64,000 nt of DNA from Rhexocercosporidium sp. MPI-PUGE-AT-0058. Its lineage: Eukaryota; Ascomycota; Leotiomycetes; Helotiales. The translations under genes and the position numbers were made by a program. Below, one piece after another: positions 20,514 to 32,306 of this stretch. The DNA lies in contig JAGTJL010000001.1 in the NCBI GenBank assembly GCA_020746875.1, positions 4,588,001 through 4,652,000 on the forward strand, in the 5' to 3' direction. The notes under the pieces were generated by a model that saw only the letters and a list, made by a program, of their open reading frames with translations, was not told the DNA's origin and searched no databases. Every line of letters begins with the position of its first letter. Positions within the stretch are counted from its first letter, which is position 1.

Positions 20514-23287
20514 CTAAACGCTCAACTCGGCAGCCTTGCTTGTACCGATGTAAGACGCGTATGGCTTAAGAGCGGCCTGTACCTCACCATCAGCATCCTG
20601 ACAGTAGCGAACACATTGCTCGGCTGAGCGGCCGATAAAGTTCTTAGGGTCAAGCATCTCGTCGATTTCGTCTTTGATGGAGTCGAAGAATGGGTTGGCT
20701 TTGATTCGGGAGATGAGGTCGTTGGGTTTGCCCCTAGGTGAAGCTGTTAGTAGGGAGTTGGTGGGAAGGGGAAGGGGAAGAGGAAGGGAAAGGGTTACTT
20801 ACTCGATCTTGACGACGGCGCTAGCTTGGTGGCTTAGGATGCGGATTTCTTCGTCTGGATTGGAGTGTTAAATGATTTTCATAGGGATATCAAATGCAGG
20901 TTCGGGATGTGGATTTGTCACAATGTTGGTGACTTACGGGCTTCTTGACGGTTTCCACCCTTTGAGACGAGCTTCATGATTATATTCTCGGTAGCCATGA
21001 ATGGGAGCTCACTGTAGATTGTGAGGATTGCGTGATGAGAAGGGCTGTTCGGAGTACTTACGCCATGACTCGGCTTCGTATGACAGCGGGATATACGACA
21101 AGTCCCTGATATTCAAGTCAGCCATTGGGAAGTTTCGGAGACCATGCAGCATTGGCGATGCTTTGGGGGTTGGCAGAATGCCGATGAGGATCTAAAGTCT
21201 CTCAGACGGACAGGCAATACTTACATTAGCAACATTGTCTAAAGTCATCAAAACTGCATCGGCAGCAAGGAAAGCCTCAGGGAGAGTGATACGGCGGATA
21301 GCACCTTTGGCATCAGTCAGTACTCTTCTTCTTAAGACAAACCAAGTTGAACTTACTGTCATCAAGTGAACGTTCATACCATTGCGATGAGTATGTATCT
21401 GAGACTGGGGAGTTGACATGGGAAAGATAACGCCCGAGGGAAGCGATTCGCTCCGATCTCATCGGGTTGCGCTTGTAGGCCATAGCAGATGAGCCCTGTT
21501 TGGAGTCAATTTTTTCGTCACTTAGGGCGTGACTAGGAATGGAGAACTCAGAAGTCCCTCCTCATGTTTCTTGGACTTACTATCTGATCCTTCTCAAATG
21601 GCTCTTCCAGAGTCTTCTCAGCAGCAAGATGACGGATATCGGTGGTGATTCGGATAGCTGTAGCACCCAGCGCAGACAAGGCATTGATGACCCTCAAATC
21701 GACCTTTCTTGAGTAGGTTTGTGTGGAGATTGCATAGCAGTTTGGGAATCCGGCCTTCTTGCAGAGAATCTCGTTGAGTTTGTCAATCTTGGCACCGTCG
21801 CCGTGGAATATCTCCATGAAAGAAGCTGAGAGGAATCAATTTAGTGATCTTAGACTTTTAATATGGATGCATGATGCTTACCTTGGGTTCCAGTCGTTCC
21901 TTGAGCTCCACGGAAACGCTAAAGAATTGTGTCAGTCATGCATTGTACTAAGCATGAAGACCTCCATTCAACGTTGCCACCTCTGGTGAGAGAACATATT
22001 GGAGGTGAAAGTGCAACTTTCTGGGATTTCACTTACGAGATCCTTCCGAACACGCTCAATATCCTCGAGATCCATCAACAAATCCTGAATCCTGTATCAT
22101 GTGTCAGATGATTCCACTAAACCGAAGAGTCATGTGTCCTATAGAGCGAAATTGCGTTGCTAGACTTACCACTGACAAGCTCGGCGGCCTACTGTGATGA
22201 GCTGTGCAGGTTGGCCGTGAGCTAAAGGAATACAAGTCAGTAAACGTTCGCTATTTCTAGATTGAAACACTGATCTTGACCCCTGAGAGGTGATCACAAG
22301 ATCATAGAAAGATGACACAGAGCGACTTACTGTAACCAAGAGTTGCCTCATCCTTCCACTCGATCGCAAACTTAGCCAGCCTGTGTACCACGACAGCAAG
22401 CTTTGGTAGGATGATATCCAAGCCTGACAAGATCATGGGTCAGCTCTGATTATCTGAGTCTTGGTCCAGGAAGTGACTAACCATTTCTCAGGAAGATCAA
22501 ATCGGCATTGTCGGTGACTGTAACCCATAAGCATTTTTTCCATAGGTCGTGGAAACATGACTTACCGTAACAGGAAGTAGCGCCCCAATGGATGACTACA
22601 GAGAAGTGGTGTCAATCACATCTCCTACGTATATCTTGTAATATAGTTTGGAAAACCGAAGGGAAGTCTGCAGATGTAGTGCCTTCTTCCGGGTATTTGG
22701 AGTGGTACGGTTTCAGCCTACACCTAAGCTAGAGTTGGATGAAGCAAACCCCTCATGAAAAACCATAGGATGTTGGGGTGACTTACTTCCAGCAGCAGCT
22801 GGTGCAACCAAACCAAATGCATGGACATGGGCCATAACATCATGTCGACGCCTATGTACTGTCAGCCTAAGGATCTCAAATTTTATTTTTACATCTGAAC
22901 ATCACAAGTCCTCCCGCAAAATCTCAGAAGAATCGAATTCGGCCTCAGCCAAAACAACGACCATAATGCTGACACGGGGATCACAAACTACTTACTTCTT
23001 CTCCTCCTCAGCAGCCACCACAAAATCCTCATCAGTAAATTTCACATTTGCCTTCATCTGCTCAATAGCCTCCTCTGAGATAGGCAAGCCAAGTTCCCTC
23101 TCCGCTTCAGCCAGCCAGACCCAGAGCTGTCTCCAAGTCGAGGATCTAGTGCGCGCCGAGAAAAGAGTTTTCATCTCCGAGCCTACATTAAATCAGACAC
23201 TTGAAATGCTCAAACGAATGATGAGTGGATGAACTTACTGGCATAGCGCGAAGCTAGCGGGGTTTGATATGTATCGTTTCCAGACAT
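20514..23287 (-). CDS. ADE13: Adenylosuccinate lyase
   Basis: Purine biosynthesis: splits SAICAR and adenylosuccinate, releasing fumarate. Sixteen exons: complement(23239-23287, 22996-23182, 22787-22851, 22566-22595, 22482-22517, 22331-22423, 22170-22221, 22037-22091, 21882-21918, 21581-21825, 21357-21495, 21225-21304, 21062-21105, 20938-21011, 20803-20854, 20514-20733), 485 aa, the length of fungal Ade13. It starts [17 protein letters not shown]. Family blocks run through the whole length: [11 protein letters not shown] (active-site His), [36 protein letters not shown], and the superfamily signature [16 protein letters not shown] at about 284-299 carrying the catalytic Ser loop. It ends with FIGRSAEQC and KAAELSV. 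All 15 introns are 48-191 nt with GTAAGT/GTTAGT donors. Every junction was placed by protein continuity and the full set closes in frame. Confidence 0.95.
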
Positions 23288-23922
23288 CGTGAATTTGTTT
23301 CGTGGTGTTTTTGTTTTCTTTCTAGTATTAGAGTCGAGGAGAGGACGATGTTGTGATATATTTTGGACTTTTTCTGCCCATTAGGTGGGATGTTACCGAG
23401 GAGAGGCTAACGATTTCGGGCTTGATCTGAGCGGTGAGCGTCCCGATTTACCCCGCCATTGGCGTTCCCGACTGAGGACTCGTTCCACTTTCTTGCACTG
23501 CCAAACTGCTCGAGCAAAAGGATAGAAAATTTCGTTTACGTTATTATTTCGTGTTCTTAATTAGACATTGACTTTATAGCAAAAATTAAACCAATTGAGT
23601 AATTTGGGGTACATCTGACTGTTCGTAAAGAAGCTAGTACAATTCTCGTGAAAGTCCACAATGTTGTTAAGCTAACGACTTTAATTTAACTCATGTAGGT
23701 AAGATCTGGGTAAGGATTGTGATTATGATGGCCTACAGAGGAATTGGAGCCTCTCTTCAGATTAATAAGCGCTAATAATAAGTCGTAATAAAATTCCGAC
23801 ATTGAGTGATTGCAATGCCGGCCATAAAATTGTACTTCAAGCACTGCAAAGCAAGCCTAACGCGGTGGTGTTTCTCATCTCCCCTAGTTTGCTCTGGGTA
23901 TTCCTTTCGCTACTACCCACTC
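23288..23922. other. AT-rich intergenic region
   Basis: Upstream of ADE13 and downstream of the aldo/keto reductase, which is on the same strand. It is AT-rich at 23520-23810 and no gene is seen. Confidence 0.5.
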
Positions 23923-24943
23923 TCATTGCCAATCATCATCCTTGTAGTACTTGTTCCAAAAGCCCCTGAAATTCTTCTTCTTACCCTCAGTCGAAATCTC
24001 CTCAATCTCCTCCTTAGTCAACTTAAACTCAGTGGTCTTCAAATATTGCTTCAATCTCCCCTCATTCGAGCTAGTAGTCACGGCCACAATCCCCTGATCA
24101 ATCACCCATCGCAAAGCAATCTCACCAGGCGTGACATTGTACTTTTTGGCCAGCTTCTCGTACACCCCATCAACTGGACCCGGAGCAGCCCTAGTAATAG
24201 CTGTCAACGGTCCATACGCACTAGCCTTAATGCCGTGCTTCTTCTGGAACTCCAACAGCTCGACATGTTGCAGATACGGATTGAACTCGATCTGGTTGAT
24301 AGCCGGAATGACCTTCGCCGTCTCGAGGATAGCTTCCAGATCAGCTTTGCGGAAGTTAGAAACACCAATGGTCTTTGCTTTGCCAGAAGCTTGGATCTTT
24401 TCCAGGTCTGCCCATTTGGCTTGGATGTCAGCTGGAGATTTCGCGAAGAATGGTGCGTGGATGAGGTATTGGTCGACGTAGTCGAGACCGAGCTTTTTAA
24501 GAGAGGTCTCGAAGGCTTCTTGAGTGTTTTGGGGGTTCACGCCGTCCATTTTGGTGGTTACGTAGAGTTTCTCTCGCGGGACACCGGATTCTTTGATGGC
24601 GAGACCAAGCTCCGCTTCGTTTCCATATACTATGGGATGTCAGATTAAGTCAAGGGGAGGTGATTGTGAAGCTTTTGGTTTCTTTTGTGATGAAATCTAT
24701 GAAGATGAAGTATACCTTGAGCACCGTCTAAGTGGTAATATCCTGTCTTGATAGCCAAGACAACGGTCTTCACTAACTCCTTGTCAACAGGCGAATTGGG
24801 GTCCGCTTTGTAGTTTGCCGTTCCTAGACCATAGCCAAGCTTTGTAATGTCAGTATCATGTCTCAGATTTCTATAAATTATGGAAAACATACTACTGGAA
24901 TCTCCTGTCCATCGTTCAACTTTAAATTGGGAATGGCTGCCAT
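23923..24943 (-). CDS. Aldo/keto reductase
   Basis: NADPH-dependent aldehyde/ketone reductase of the AKR superfamily. Exons complement(24893-24943, 24716-24839, 23923-24629), 293 aa. Exon 1 encodes MAAIPNLKLNDGQEIPV, exon 2 LGYGLGTANY onward and exon 3 from the Tyr region. The catalytic tetrad is visible: Asp in YHLDGAQ, Tyr in VYGNEAELG, Lys in LYVTTKMD and His in QYLIHAPFF. Signature 2 (the 'GVSNF' block) appears as TIGVSNFRKADLE, then INQIEFNPYLQ, and the cofactor-site segment VAVTTSSNEGRLKQYL near the C-terminus, which replaces the usual IPKS Lys-Ser with TTSS. The length is slightly short of the 310-320 usual for AKRs. The substrate cannot be told. It is divergent from SelO, 507 bp between start codons. 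Confidence 0.93.
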
Positions 24944-25450
24944 ATTGACAAATCGCGGGGTTGGTGGGGTAAAGGTATGAAAGTAGAACTTCAAATTTGT
25001 TGCTGGACGTCGAAAAGAAGTATGATGGGAAGATCGCAGACTTTTATAGAGAAGTGTCATAGAGGGACTTTCAATTGAGTCTGAGTGAAAGTGTGAATGA
25101 CTTCAAAGGTGGGTTGCTGCTTGATAATACCCGTCCTCCCCATCCTCTCGGGTACAATCTCGCGTCATGAGCTCGAGGCATTGCGCTGGGCGGTGAGAAT
25201 GGCAGAAAGGACAGCTCAAGCCTCTTTGAGCGAGTACTGCGCAGGAGCTGTCTTCCGAAATCGCCACTCAAGAATTATCGAGGGGCCGAGATCTTCAACG
25301 TCAGTCAGCAAATCCCCTGCCAACGTTCTCTTATTCCCGACTCGTCATACCCATTTGGAATTGTTTTGCCCTTTTACTTTAATCCAAAATCTCTTCACAT
25401 TGTGTTTTGTCAAAATATCCCCTTTCGATTTCTCCCTGACTTCGTTGTTT
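24944..25450. other. Divergent promoter region, AKR / SelO
   Basis: A 507-bp stretch between two oppositely oriented starts. The SelO frame stays open back to about 25097, but the part before 25451 has no family similarity and is probably 5' UTR. Confidence 0.5.
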
Positions 25451-27367
25451 ATGCTCTCAAGACTCTTTTCCAGACCTTCGATACCCCGCATGCGACTTGC
25501 GCAGATGGCAGCCCATCTTTCGAATGGCTCCTCCCAAGGAAGATCCTCTCTTGCAGACTTACCCAAGTCATGGACTTTCACATCCTCGCTTCCTGCAGAT
25601 TCGAAATTTCCAACGCCCGAAGCTTCGCACAAAACGCCTCGAAATGATATTGAGCCAAGGCAGGTGAAGGGAGCTTTGTTTACTTGGGTCAGGCCAGAGG
25701 AGGCGAAGGAACCAGAATTATTGGGGGTAAGCCCAGCTGCTATGAGAGATCTAGGGATCAAGGAAGGAGAAGAGATGACGGAAGAATTTAAACAAACAGT
25801 TGCGGGCAACCGCTTACTTGGGTGGGATGCAGAGAGGGGAGAAGGTGGATACCCATGGGCACAATGTTATGGAGGGTGGCAATTTGGGTCTTGGGCTGGA
25901 CAATTGGGCGATGGCCGAGCGATATCTTTGTTCGAAACGACGAATCCAACCACGAAGAAGCGATACGAGTTACAATTGAAAGGAGCTGGAATAACGCCCT
26001 ATTCAAGATTCGCAGATGGAAAGGCTGTTCTCAGATCAAGCATTCGGGAATATATTGTCTCGGAAGCACTCAATGCTTTGCGGATACCGACGACTAGAGC
26101 TCTGTCTCTTACTCTATTACCACATTCGAAAGTCCGACGCGAGACGATGGAACCTGGAGCTATTGTGGCACGATTCGCAGAGTCTTGGTTGCGCATTGGT
26201 ACTTTTGATTTATTGCGAGCACGGGGAGATAGAGATCTGATCAGACAACTATCAACATACATTGCCGAGAATGTCTTTGATGGGTGGGAGTCATTACCTG
26301 CCCGGAACCCATCAGAGGATGGAAGTGATGGCAGTACGTTACCAACAGGCATTGCCAAAGACACCATCGAAGGACCTGCCGGCCTGGAAGAGAACCGCTT
26401 CACACGACTCTATCGTGAGATCGTCCGCCGTAATGCCAGAACAGTAGCAGCATGGCAAGCATACGCTTTCACCAACGGCGTGCTAAACACAGACAACACA
26501 TCCATCTTCGGGCTATCAGTCGACTTTGGCCCCTTCGCCTTTCTAGACAACTTTGATCCTAATTACACGCCCAACCACGACGACCATATGCTCCGCTATT
26601 CATACCGGGCGCAGCCCACGATTATCTGGTGGAATCTTGTCCGTCTAGGCGAATCACTAGGCGAGCTTATTGGTATCGGAGAAGGCGTCGACGCCGAGGA
26701 ATTCGTAGAGAAAGGCGTCCGTCAAGAAAACGCCGATGATCTCGTCTCCAGAGCCGAGGCTCTCATCACACGCACAGGTGAAGAGTTCAAAGCCGTCTTC
26801 CTCGAGGAGTACAAGCGACTCATGACCGCCCGTCTGGGACTCCAAGTCCACAAGCAATCCGATTTCGATGACTTGTTTAGCGAGTTGCTCGACACGATGG
26901 AGGCTCTAGAACTAGATTTCAACCAGTTCTTCCGCAAACTCAGCAATTTGAATATTGCTGATCTGGAGACAGATGAGCAGCGGAGGGAGAAAGCCGGTGT
27001 CTTCTTCCATCACGAAGGCGTCACCGGACTAAGAAATACAGACGAGTCAGCGCGAAAACGCATCGCGGAATGGTTAGAGAAATGGAGCACGCGAGTCTAC
27101 GAAGACTGGGGACCGAATGGCGAAGATACAGCCAGACAGGTCGAGATGAAGAAAGTGAATCCGAAATTCATTCCTAAATCATGGATCTTGGATGAGGTTA
27201 TCAAGAGAGTTGAGAAAGGAGGCGAGAGGGAGATATTGGATCGTATCATGCATATGGCGCTACATCCGTTTGAGGAGAGTTGGGGGTGGGATGCGAAGGA
27301 AGAGGAGAGATTCTGTGGGGATGTGCCGAAGTTTGATAGGGCTATGCAGTGTTCGTGTAGCTCGTAG
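25451..27367 (+). CDS. SelO/YdiU/Fmp40 protein AMPylase
   Basis: Pseudokinase-fold protein AMP transferase of mitochondria. A single exon of 638 aa from the ATG at 25451 (MLSRLFSRPSIPRMRLAQ), a basic presequence-like N-terminus; the ATG at 25490 is an alternative. Family blocks in order: PWAQCYGGWQFGSWAGQLGDGRA, ELQLKGAGITPYSRFADGKAVLRSSIREY (nucleotide-binding Lys and Glu), PGAIVARFAESWLRIGTF, and the active-site segment GVLNTDNTSIFGLSVDFGPFAFLD with metal-binding Asn and Asp. The C-terminus is CSCSS; its Cys third from the end lies where animal SelO has selenocysteine, so this is the Cys form. In yeast and bacteria the enzyme modifies redox-linked proteins, and that role is inferred here. 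It is unusually long and intronless for this window. Confidence 0.95.
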   Translation: MLSRLFSRPSIPRMRLAQMAAHLSNGSSQGRSSLADLPKSWTFTSSLPADSKFPTPEASHKTPRNDIEPRQVKGALFTWVRPEEAKEPELLGVSPAAMRDLGIKEGEEMTEEFKQTVAGNRLLGWDAERGEGGYPWAQCYGGWQFGSWAGQLGDGRAISLFETTNPTTKKRYELQLKGAGITPYSRFADGKAVLRSSIREYIVSEALNALRIPTTRALSLTLLPHSKVRRETMEPGAIVARFAESWLRIGTFDLLRARGDRDLIRQLSTYIAENVFDGWESLPARNPSEDGSDGSTLPTGIAKDTIEGPAGLEENRFTRLYREIVRRNARTVAAWQAYAFTNGVLNTDNTSIFGLSVDFGPFAFLDNFDPNYTPNHDDHMLRYSYRAQPTIIWWNLVRLGESLGELIGIGEGVDAEEFVEKGVRQENADDLVSRAEALITRTGEEFKAVFLEEYKRLMTARLGLQVHKQSDFDDLFSELLDTMEALELDFNQFFRKLSNLNIADLETDEQRREKAGVFFHHEGVTGLRNTDESARKRIAEWLEKWSTRVYEDWGPNGEDTARQVEMKKVNPKFIPKSWILDEVIKRVEKGGEREILDRIMHMALHPFEESWGWDAKEEERFCGDVPKFDRAMQCSCSS

Positions 27368-27962
27368 GTAGACAGAGGCATCAATGCCCTTGAGTCAATC
27401 AATGATAATATACGATGTATGATATGATACAATATACTTCAAGTCTCTTTCAACACCTCTTCGTATCCTCTGAGCTTCCCGCTCACATACAGTAGTGCTT
27501 ACATCACGCAAGCTTCCCATCATATCAGACCTAAACTACCCCACATCACGCTCCAAGGAGGATTATGATATGCCAAACTAATGTTTGGTCTAAATCATGA
27601 ATTTACAACCCCCACTCTTGTAGAATCCTCGTATATGCTGTTCCTCCCTCCTACCTGGCTAAAGTGAAGAGCGCCATCCTTTCAGAGAAGCTAGCTACCT
27701 GTTCTAACGCATCTATTGGCTTCGGCTAAGTAGTAGCAATTAGTTGTCAACGGTTGATATAGTGAAATACAGAAACAGACGCTTTTTCCACCTTGCTTCT
27801 CATCTTGGTATCCTCAACCTCTCCTCCACTCTCATAGCTTTCGCCCCAAACAAGTCTTCACCTATAAACATCACGGCCGCAAAACCACTTCTTGTCCAAG
27901 GTTATCAGGGAAAACCCTGCTTTGCAACGCTTAAACACTTCCCTCTTACATAACCGCCCAAA
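27368..27962. other. Intergenic region, SelO 3' end to GNAT gene
   Basis: SelO 3' UTR (AT-rich at 27400-27430) and the promoter of the acetyltransferase. A 69-codon frame at 27744-27953 has no recognisable domain. Confidence 0.5.
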
Positions 27963-29154
27963 ATGCCACTCGAACTCTCCCTCGCAACAGAAGCGGACAT
28001 GGAATCCATAGCACGCTCTCAGATGGCAGCATGTACGTATAAACTAACTACTCCTTAACACCACAACCCTTTACATTCTACACATCTCTAACCTCTCAAG
28101 CCTCAAAATCAATACTCTCTCATTGTCTCCTACATCTTCCACGTCCCAAACTCCTTTTCGCACTCAATGTCGGGTACACAAATGAAGCACTCACTGACAT
28201 CCCCTTCCCAAAGTCCACCCCATAGACCCAGTCCACTCCCTCATCTACCCATCTCCCACCCCCGTCCCCACTAGCGTCATCTCCTCCGTCACCGAAAGGC
28301 AACTCACTTCCTGGCGGCAAAACACCAGCGGCATCCGCTGGGTGAAAATCACAGATCCTTCTCACCCACTTGATGCAGAGGGCAGGGAATTCATCGTTGC
28401 GGCTGCGAAGTGGATTTTCTTCGAGGAGGAGAAGGAAGGGGAGGGGAGCAGGTGGCCGAGGGAGGGTGGGCTTACTGTTGATGTGCGTATATCCATCCTT
28501 CATATCTCTTAAAAACTTAACCACACCCTCCAATTCCTCAACTCCTAACTTCCTCAATCATCCGAGCCTCTCTTCATCTCTTCAGGCTTAGAAAATGAAA
28601 CAAGGCAAAGGGTGGAAACTACCCCAAACCACAAAAACACGCCATTTGAAAAGCAAAACTTACATTCCTTTCAACAGTGGGTCATCGACCAATCCTCCCT
28701 CCCTCCCTCACAGAGGATCAAGTACGAAGTCCTCGGTGCCGACGACAAGCCCTACATCTCCTACATCCTCGAGGCCTTCTACATCAACAAGCGGAAATAC
28801 ATGAATGGTCCCTGCGCTGTTCTCGAGACGTGTTTCACGCACCCTTCGTACCAAAAGCGTGGCGCCGGTCAACTCCTCGTGGGATGGGGAGTAGAGGAAG
28901 CAGATCGGCGAGGTGTTCCGGCGTGGGTGGAATCGAGTGTTTTCGGGAAGGGGTTGTATGAGAAATATGGGTTCGGGGATGGGATGTGTGAGTATTGGGG
29001 ATTAGGACCTTTGGGGATGAGGGTTGGGAGGGAGGCGGGCGTGGATGCTGAGCGGTTGGGATTGGGGGAGGGATGGAGGGAGGAGTGGAGTGAGAAGGGG
29101 TATCAAGGGGCTAGCTGGTGGTTTATGGGGAGGAAGGCGAAGGCGAAGGTATGA
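27963..29154 (+). CDS. GNAT-family N-acetyltransferase
   Basis: Exons 27963-28032, 28214-28486 and 28586-29154, 303 aa. Exon 1 reads MPLELSLATEADMESIARSQMAA, the usual start of fungal GNATs. Joining through the 181-nt first intron gives AFHPIDPVHSLIYPSPTP, in line with the AF-x(3)-P motif of this family; exon 2 then gives TSGIRWVKITDP and IVAAAKWIFFEEE. In exon 3 the acetyl-CoA-binding motif A is clear: LETCFTHPSYQKRGAGQLLVGWGVEEAD (R/Q-x-x-G-x-G/A), then VPAWVESSVFGKGLYEKYGF (motif B). The second intron's donor (GTATAT) is the least certain junction; it was chosen because it is the only one that keeps phase. The substrate is unknown; such enzymes acetylate small amines or proteins. Confidence 0.82.
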
Positions 29155-29879
29155 AGGTATGAAGGAGATGGGAATCCATAGAGTGAAAAGAAATATGAAC
29201 GATTGTTTGGTTTGAGGGATTTTGATTTCAGATGAGCACTGCTATATCTAGTCGCCTATCACGCCTCAAACCCATCCCCGATCATCCACTGGTTTCATTC
29301 GCGCCTATTTTCATTCGTAAACCCAGCCCAGTTCATCCAATCCAGACCTCTCCCGCAGAGGAAGGTTTCACAGACTTTCCTTTGCTAGACCGGCGTTCTC
29401 ATAAGGAACCTGCTAATCCATCTTTGGACCACCCAACTCCAGATAATCCCCTCCGCTAGCACAGGTATCGAGCGACCACCATTGCGCACGCGCTGCTTGC
29501 ATAAAAAGTTCAAGAAAAAAGAAATCGCAAATTTTTGACCCCCAGTCCGTTCGTATCTCAGAAGATAAGATCGTGTCATTCTCCGCCCAACCATGAAATG
29601 TGTCTGGTCATATTCGTAACCCGCCCGTTTCGTTGTTGTTGGAGTTCGTGATCTTGGTGATACAGTTGTAAAGAAAATAGAAAAGCAAAAGATACACAAA
29701 CAAAGCCTACTCCCCATCCAATCTCCCAATACTGGTCTAGTACGGGAATACATGAATGTCCGAATTTAGGATGCTGTTGATGCGCAGAACCGAAATAGCA
29801 AATTCGTTGAATGAAGTTTTGGTACACTGCAAGCAAAATTCGAATTCGTCATGGGATCCGATGTGGTTGTTAGTGATGT
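29155..29879. other. Convergent 3' regions
   Basis: Between the GNAT stop and the Lsm14-like stop, which converge. No coding region is supported. Confidence 0.5.
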
Positions 29880-31933
29880 CTACACGGCCGCCTGTGCGTC
29901 ACCTCGGCCTCGATAACCTCCACGACCGCGGCCTGGTTGCCCATTTCCACTGTAGCCACGGCCTCCTCTGAATCCGCCACGGCCTCGTCCTCGGCCACGA
30001 TATCCACCACGATATCCATTATCAACGCTGCCTTGTCCAAAAGTCTCCACGTTCTTCTTCTGCTCCTCTCCTCTCCATTCCCGTCCACCTGCCTTCTGGC
30101 CAGTAGCCTCCATTCGGTCCTTGCTCTCAGAAGAGATGTTGTCAAAGAACGATGTAGACTTGTTGTAGCCACCAACTGGTACTTCTGCTTCGCTTGGTGA
30201 CGCAACAGGAGGGTTCTCTCCCAAAGGCGATCCAGCAATTGCCTCCTTGACCAAATCCTGCTTGTTAAATTTGGCATTGGCAGTCTCAAAGTCAAAGTCT
30301 GACTCGGGAACCTCGACCTTCTTCTCCACATTGCGAGCACCACCTCGTCCTCCGCCTCGTCCTCTATTCGCAGCGAATCCAGCGCCTGCAGCTCCTGGAT
30401 GTCTTGGGGCTCGGATAGGATCATTCATTCTCATATCATTGACCTTCTTCGTGAGGTTCTCAGTGCCGTTTCCATTCATTTGACCAGGAAGCTTTGCCAT
30501 GGCCGCAGCAACAGCAGCAGTTGCAGCTTGAGTGGCATCTCTCAGAGCCGCTGATGGGTCAACAGCCTTAGTAGCTGGTGCCTGGGCATTGTTGTTCAAT
30601 TGTTGCAAAGGTGCCTTCGGAGCAGCGGGACTCTGCAATGGAAGAGCTGGAGTGACGCGGTTGTTCTTGGGGCCAGATGGAGTAGCTTTGGCAGCGGCCT
30701 TGCTAGCAGCAGTTTGGGCAGTAGAAGGGTGATCAATGGCAGCTTGAACCTCATTAGGAGATGGCTTTGTTGCAGTAGGTGGGGAGGGGGCTTTCTGAAC
30801 TGCCGCAGCAGCCATTTCAGCCGCAGGTTTTGCCAAGCTCTTTGGTTCGGCTTGCTTCTCAGCTGAGTTCGAAGCTGGGGGTGATTGTTGCTTGTTTGCG
30901 CCCGGGCCAATTGGACCTGGCTTGGGACCCTGGTTCTGAGGAGGTGGTTGGAATTGACCTGGTGGTCCTGGTGGGTAGCCATAAGGAGGGAAAGGTCCGG
31001 GGGGGAAGCCTTGGGGTCCAGGAGGTCCAGGATACCATCCAGGGGGAGGGGCGCCATATGGCATCGGAGGGAAACCACCAGGACCGGGTGGAGGAGGGCC
31101 AGCGCGACCCCATCCAGTCGGTGGGGGGTAGAACGCCGGATATTGTGGGTGTTGAGCGAACTGAGGAGGAACACCTTGGGGTGGACCTTGAGGCGGGCCT
31201 TGGGTTTGTTGTGGGGGACCTTGAGAAGATTGACGTTGCGGTTGAGGAGCTGGAGCTTGAGCTTGAGCTTGGGGCTGGCTTGGTGGTGTAGGACGGGATC
31301 CGCTCTGTTCAGACAGAATGATTAGCAACGCCACAATTGCATATCCAATGTATGTATATAGTATAAAGCTTCTCATCAGAAGGAAGGCAACGGAAAATCT
31401 CCACACGGTTTTGCGCTCTCGGAGACAATATGATTTAACATCCGAAATTCTTTCATCACTTAAAGCACCCACAGCTGTGAAGCGCATGCTAAAACAGCAG
31501 GCCAAGGAATATGCGCACTTACACCAAGAATGGCAGGGTCGTTGAGAGCTGGGGGCTTGTTCTCCTTCACAGCAGGGCTCTGCTCGATCCTCAGGTCCTT
31601 CACATCACTACCGCGGAACACAATATATTCGTAGACGCTATCGGAGGGAGGGATATAGTCGTCGGGATTGTCTTTTCGGTTTTCGGTGCCAAAGGATGTG
31701 ACGTTCTCGAGCGCGACGGTGGCCTGGTCAGAGTCGATTTCGTGGAGAGTGCCGACATATCTAGCTTCTAATTAGCTCCCATGTGGAGTAGAATTGAGCG
31801 CGTCTATCATACCGAATGTCACTCTTCGAAACCAGTGATATCCTAGATCTATGGACGGCAGATGCGTTAGTATTGAGCTGTTGCCAAGGTGAGGACCTCA
31901 GCCTCAATGTACTGACCCTAAAAATTCCGCCAT
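29880..31933 (-). CDS. SUM2: Lsm14/Scd6/Sum2-type mRNA repressor
   Basis: Translation repressor and P-body protein. Exons complement(31917-31933, 31813-31848, 31523-31760, 29880-31304), 571 aa. Exon 1 is only 17 nt (MAEFLG); exons 1-3 build the N-terminal LSm domain (SRISLVSKSDIRYVGTL, then ALENVTSFGTE and EYIVFRGSDVKDLRI). A long Pro/Gln/Gly-rich low-complexity region follows (about residues 100-230). The C-terminal half carries the family's ordered motifs: DFDFETANAKFNKQ, an FFD box (KSTSFFDNISSE), a TFG box (NVETFGQGS) and RGG/RGR repeats up to the end (RGRGRGGFRGGRGYSG). The FFD and TFG boxes bind Edc4/Dhh1-type partners and the RGG repeats bind eIF4G in yeast Scd6. It is divergent from the Pex39-like gene with 373 bp between starts. 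Confidence 0.95.
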
Positions 31934-32306
31934 TGTGATGTGGTACTGCGATCCGCTCACAGGAAGCTCGTAAGAGGTTGAGTGCGAAGAAAGAGAGAGA
32001 AAAGTGAGAGGTTCGCGAGGCGCGCAAGGTGGTGGGTCGTTGTTGTAGAAGAGGAGAGGAGGAAGTTTGCGAGTTGATGGGGAAGTTTGTCGCTATTCAC
32101 AGTTAGCGAAGCTAAAAGGGCAAAAAGGCATGGCTGGGGAGCCAGCCGCGCTACTGCAGCAAGTCATGTGCCACTGCCGCCGCGTGCTGCGTGCGGGAAC
32201 CGAGAGAACCTTAATGGCAGTTCAGCGTGACTTCATTGAATTGAATCTCAGCCTTACGTGCCGAGCTGCTTCCTCGTCAACAAGCTTCAAAGACCCAGCT
32301 ACAAAC
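31934..32306. other. Divergent promoter region, Lsm14-like / Pex39-like
   Basis: A 373-bp region shared by two divergent genes. No separate gene is seen. Confidence 0.5.

Noticed and set aside
30596..31325. Long frames on both strands overlapping the Lsm14-like gene
   Set aside because: Shadow frames of the Pro/Gln/Gly-rich low-complexity exon.
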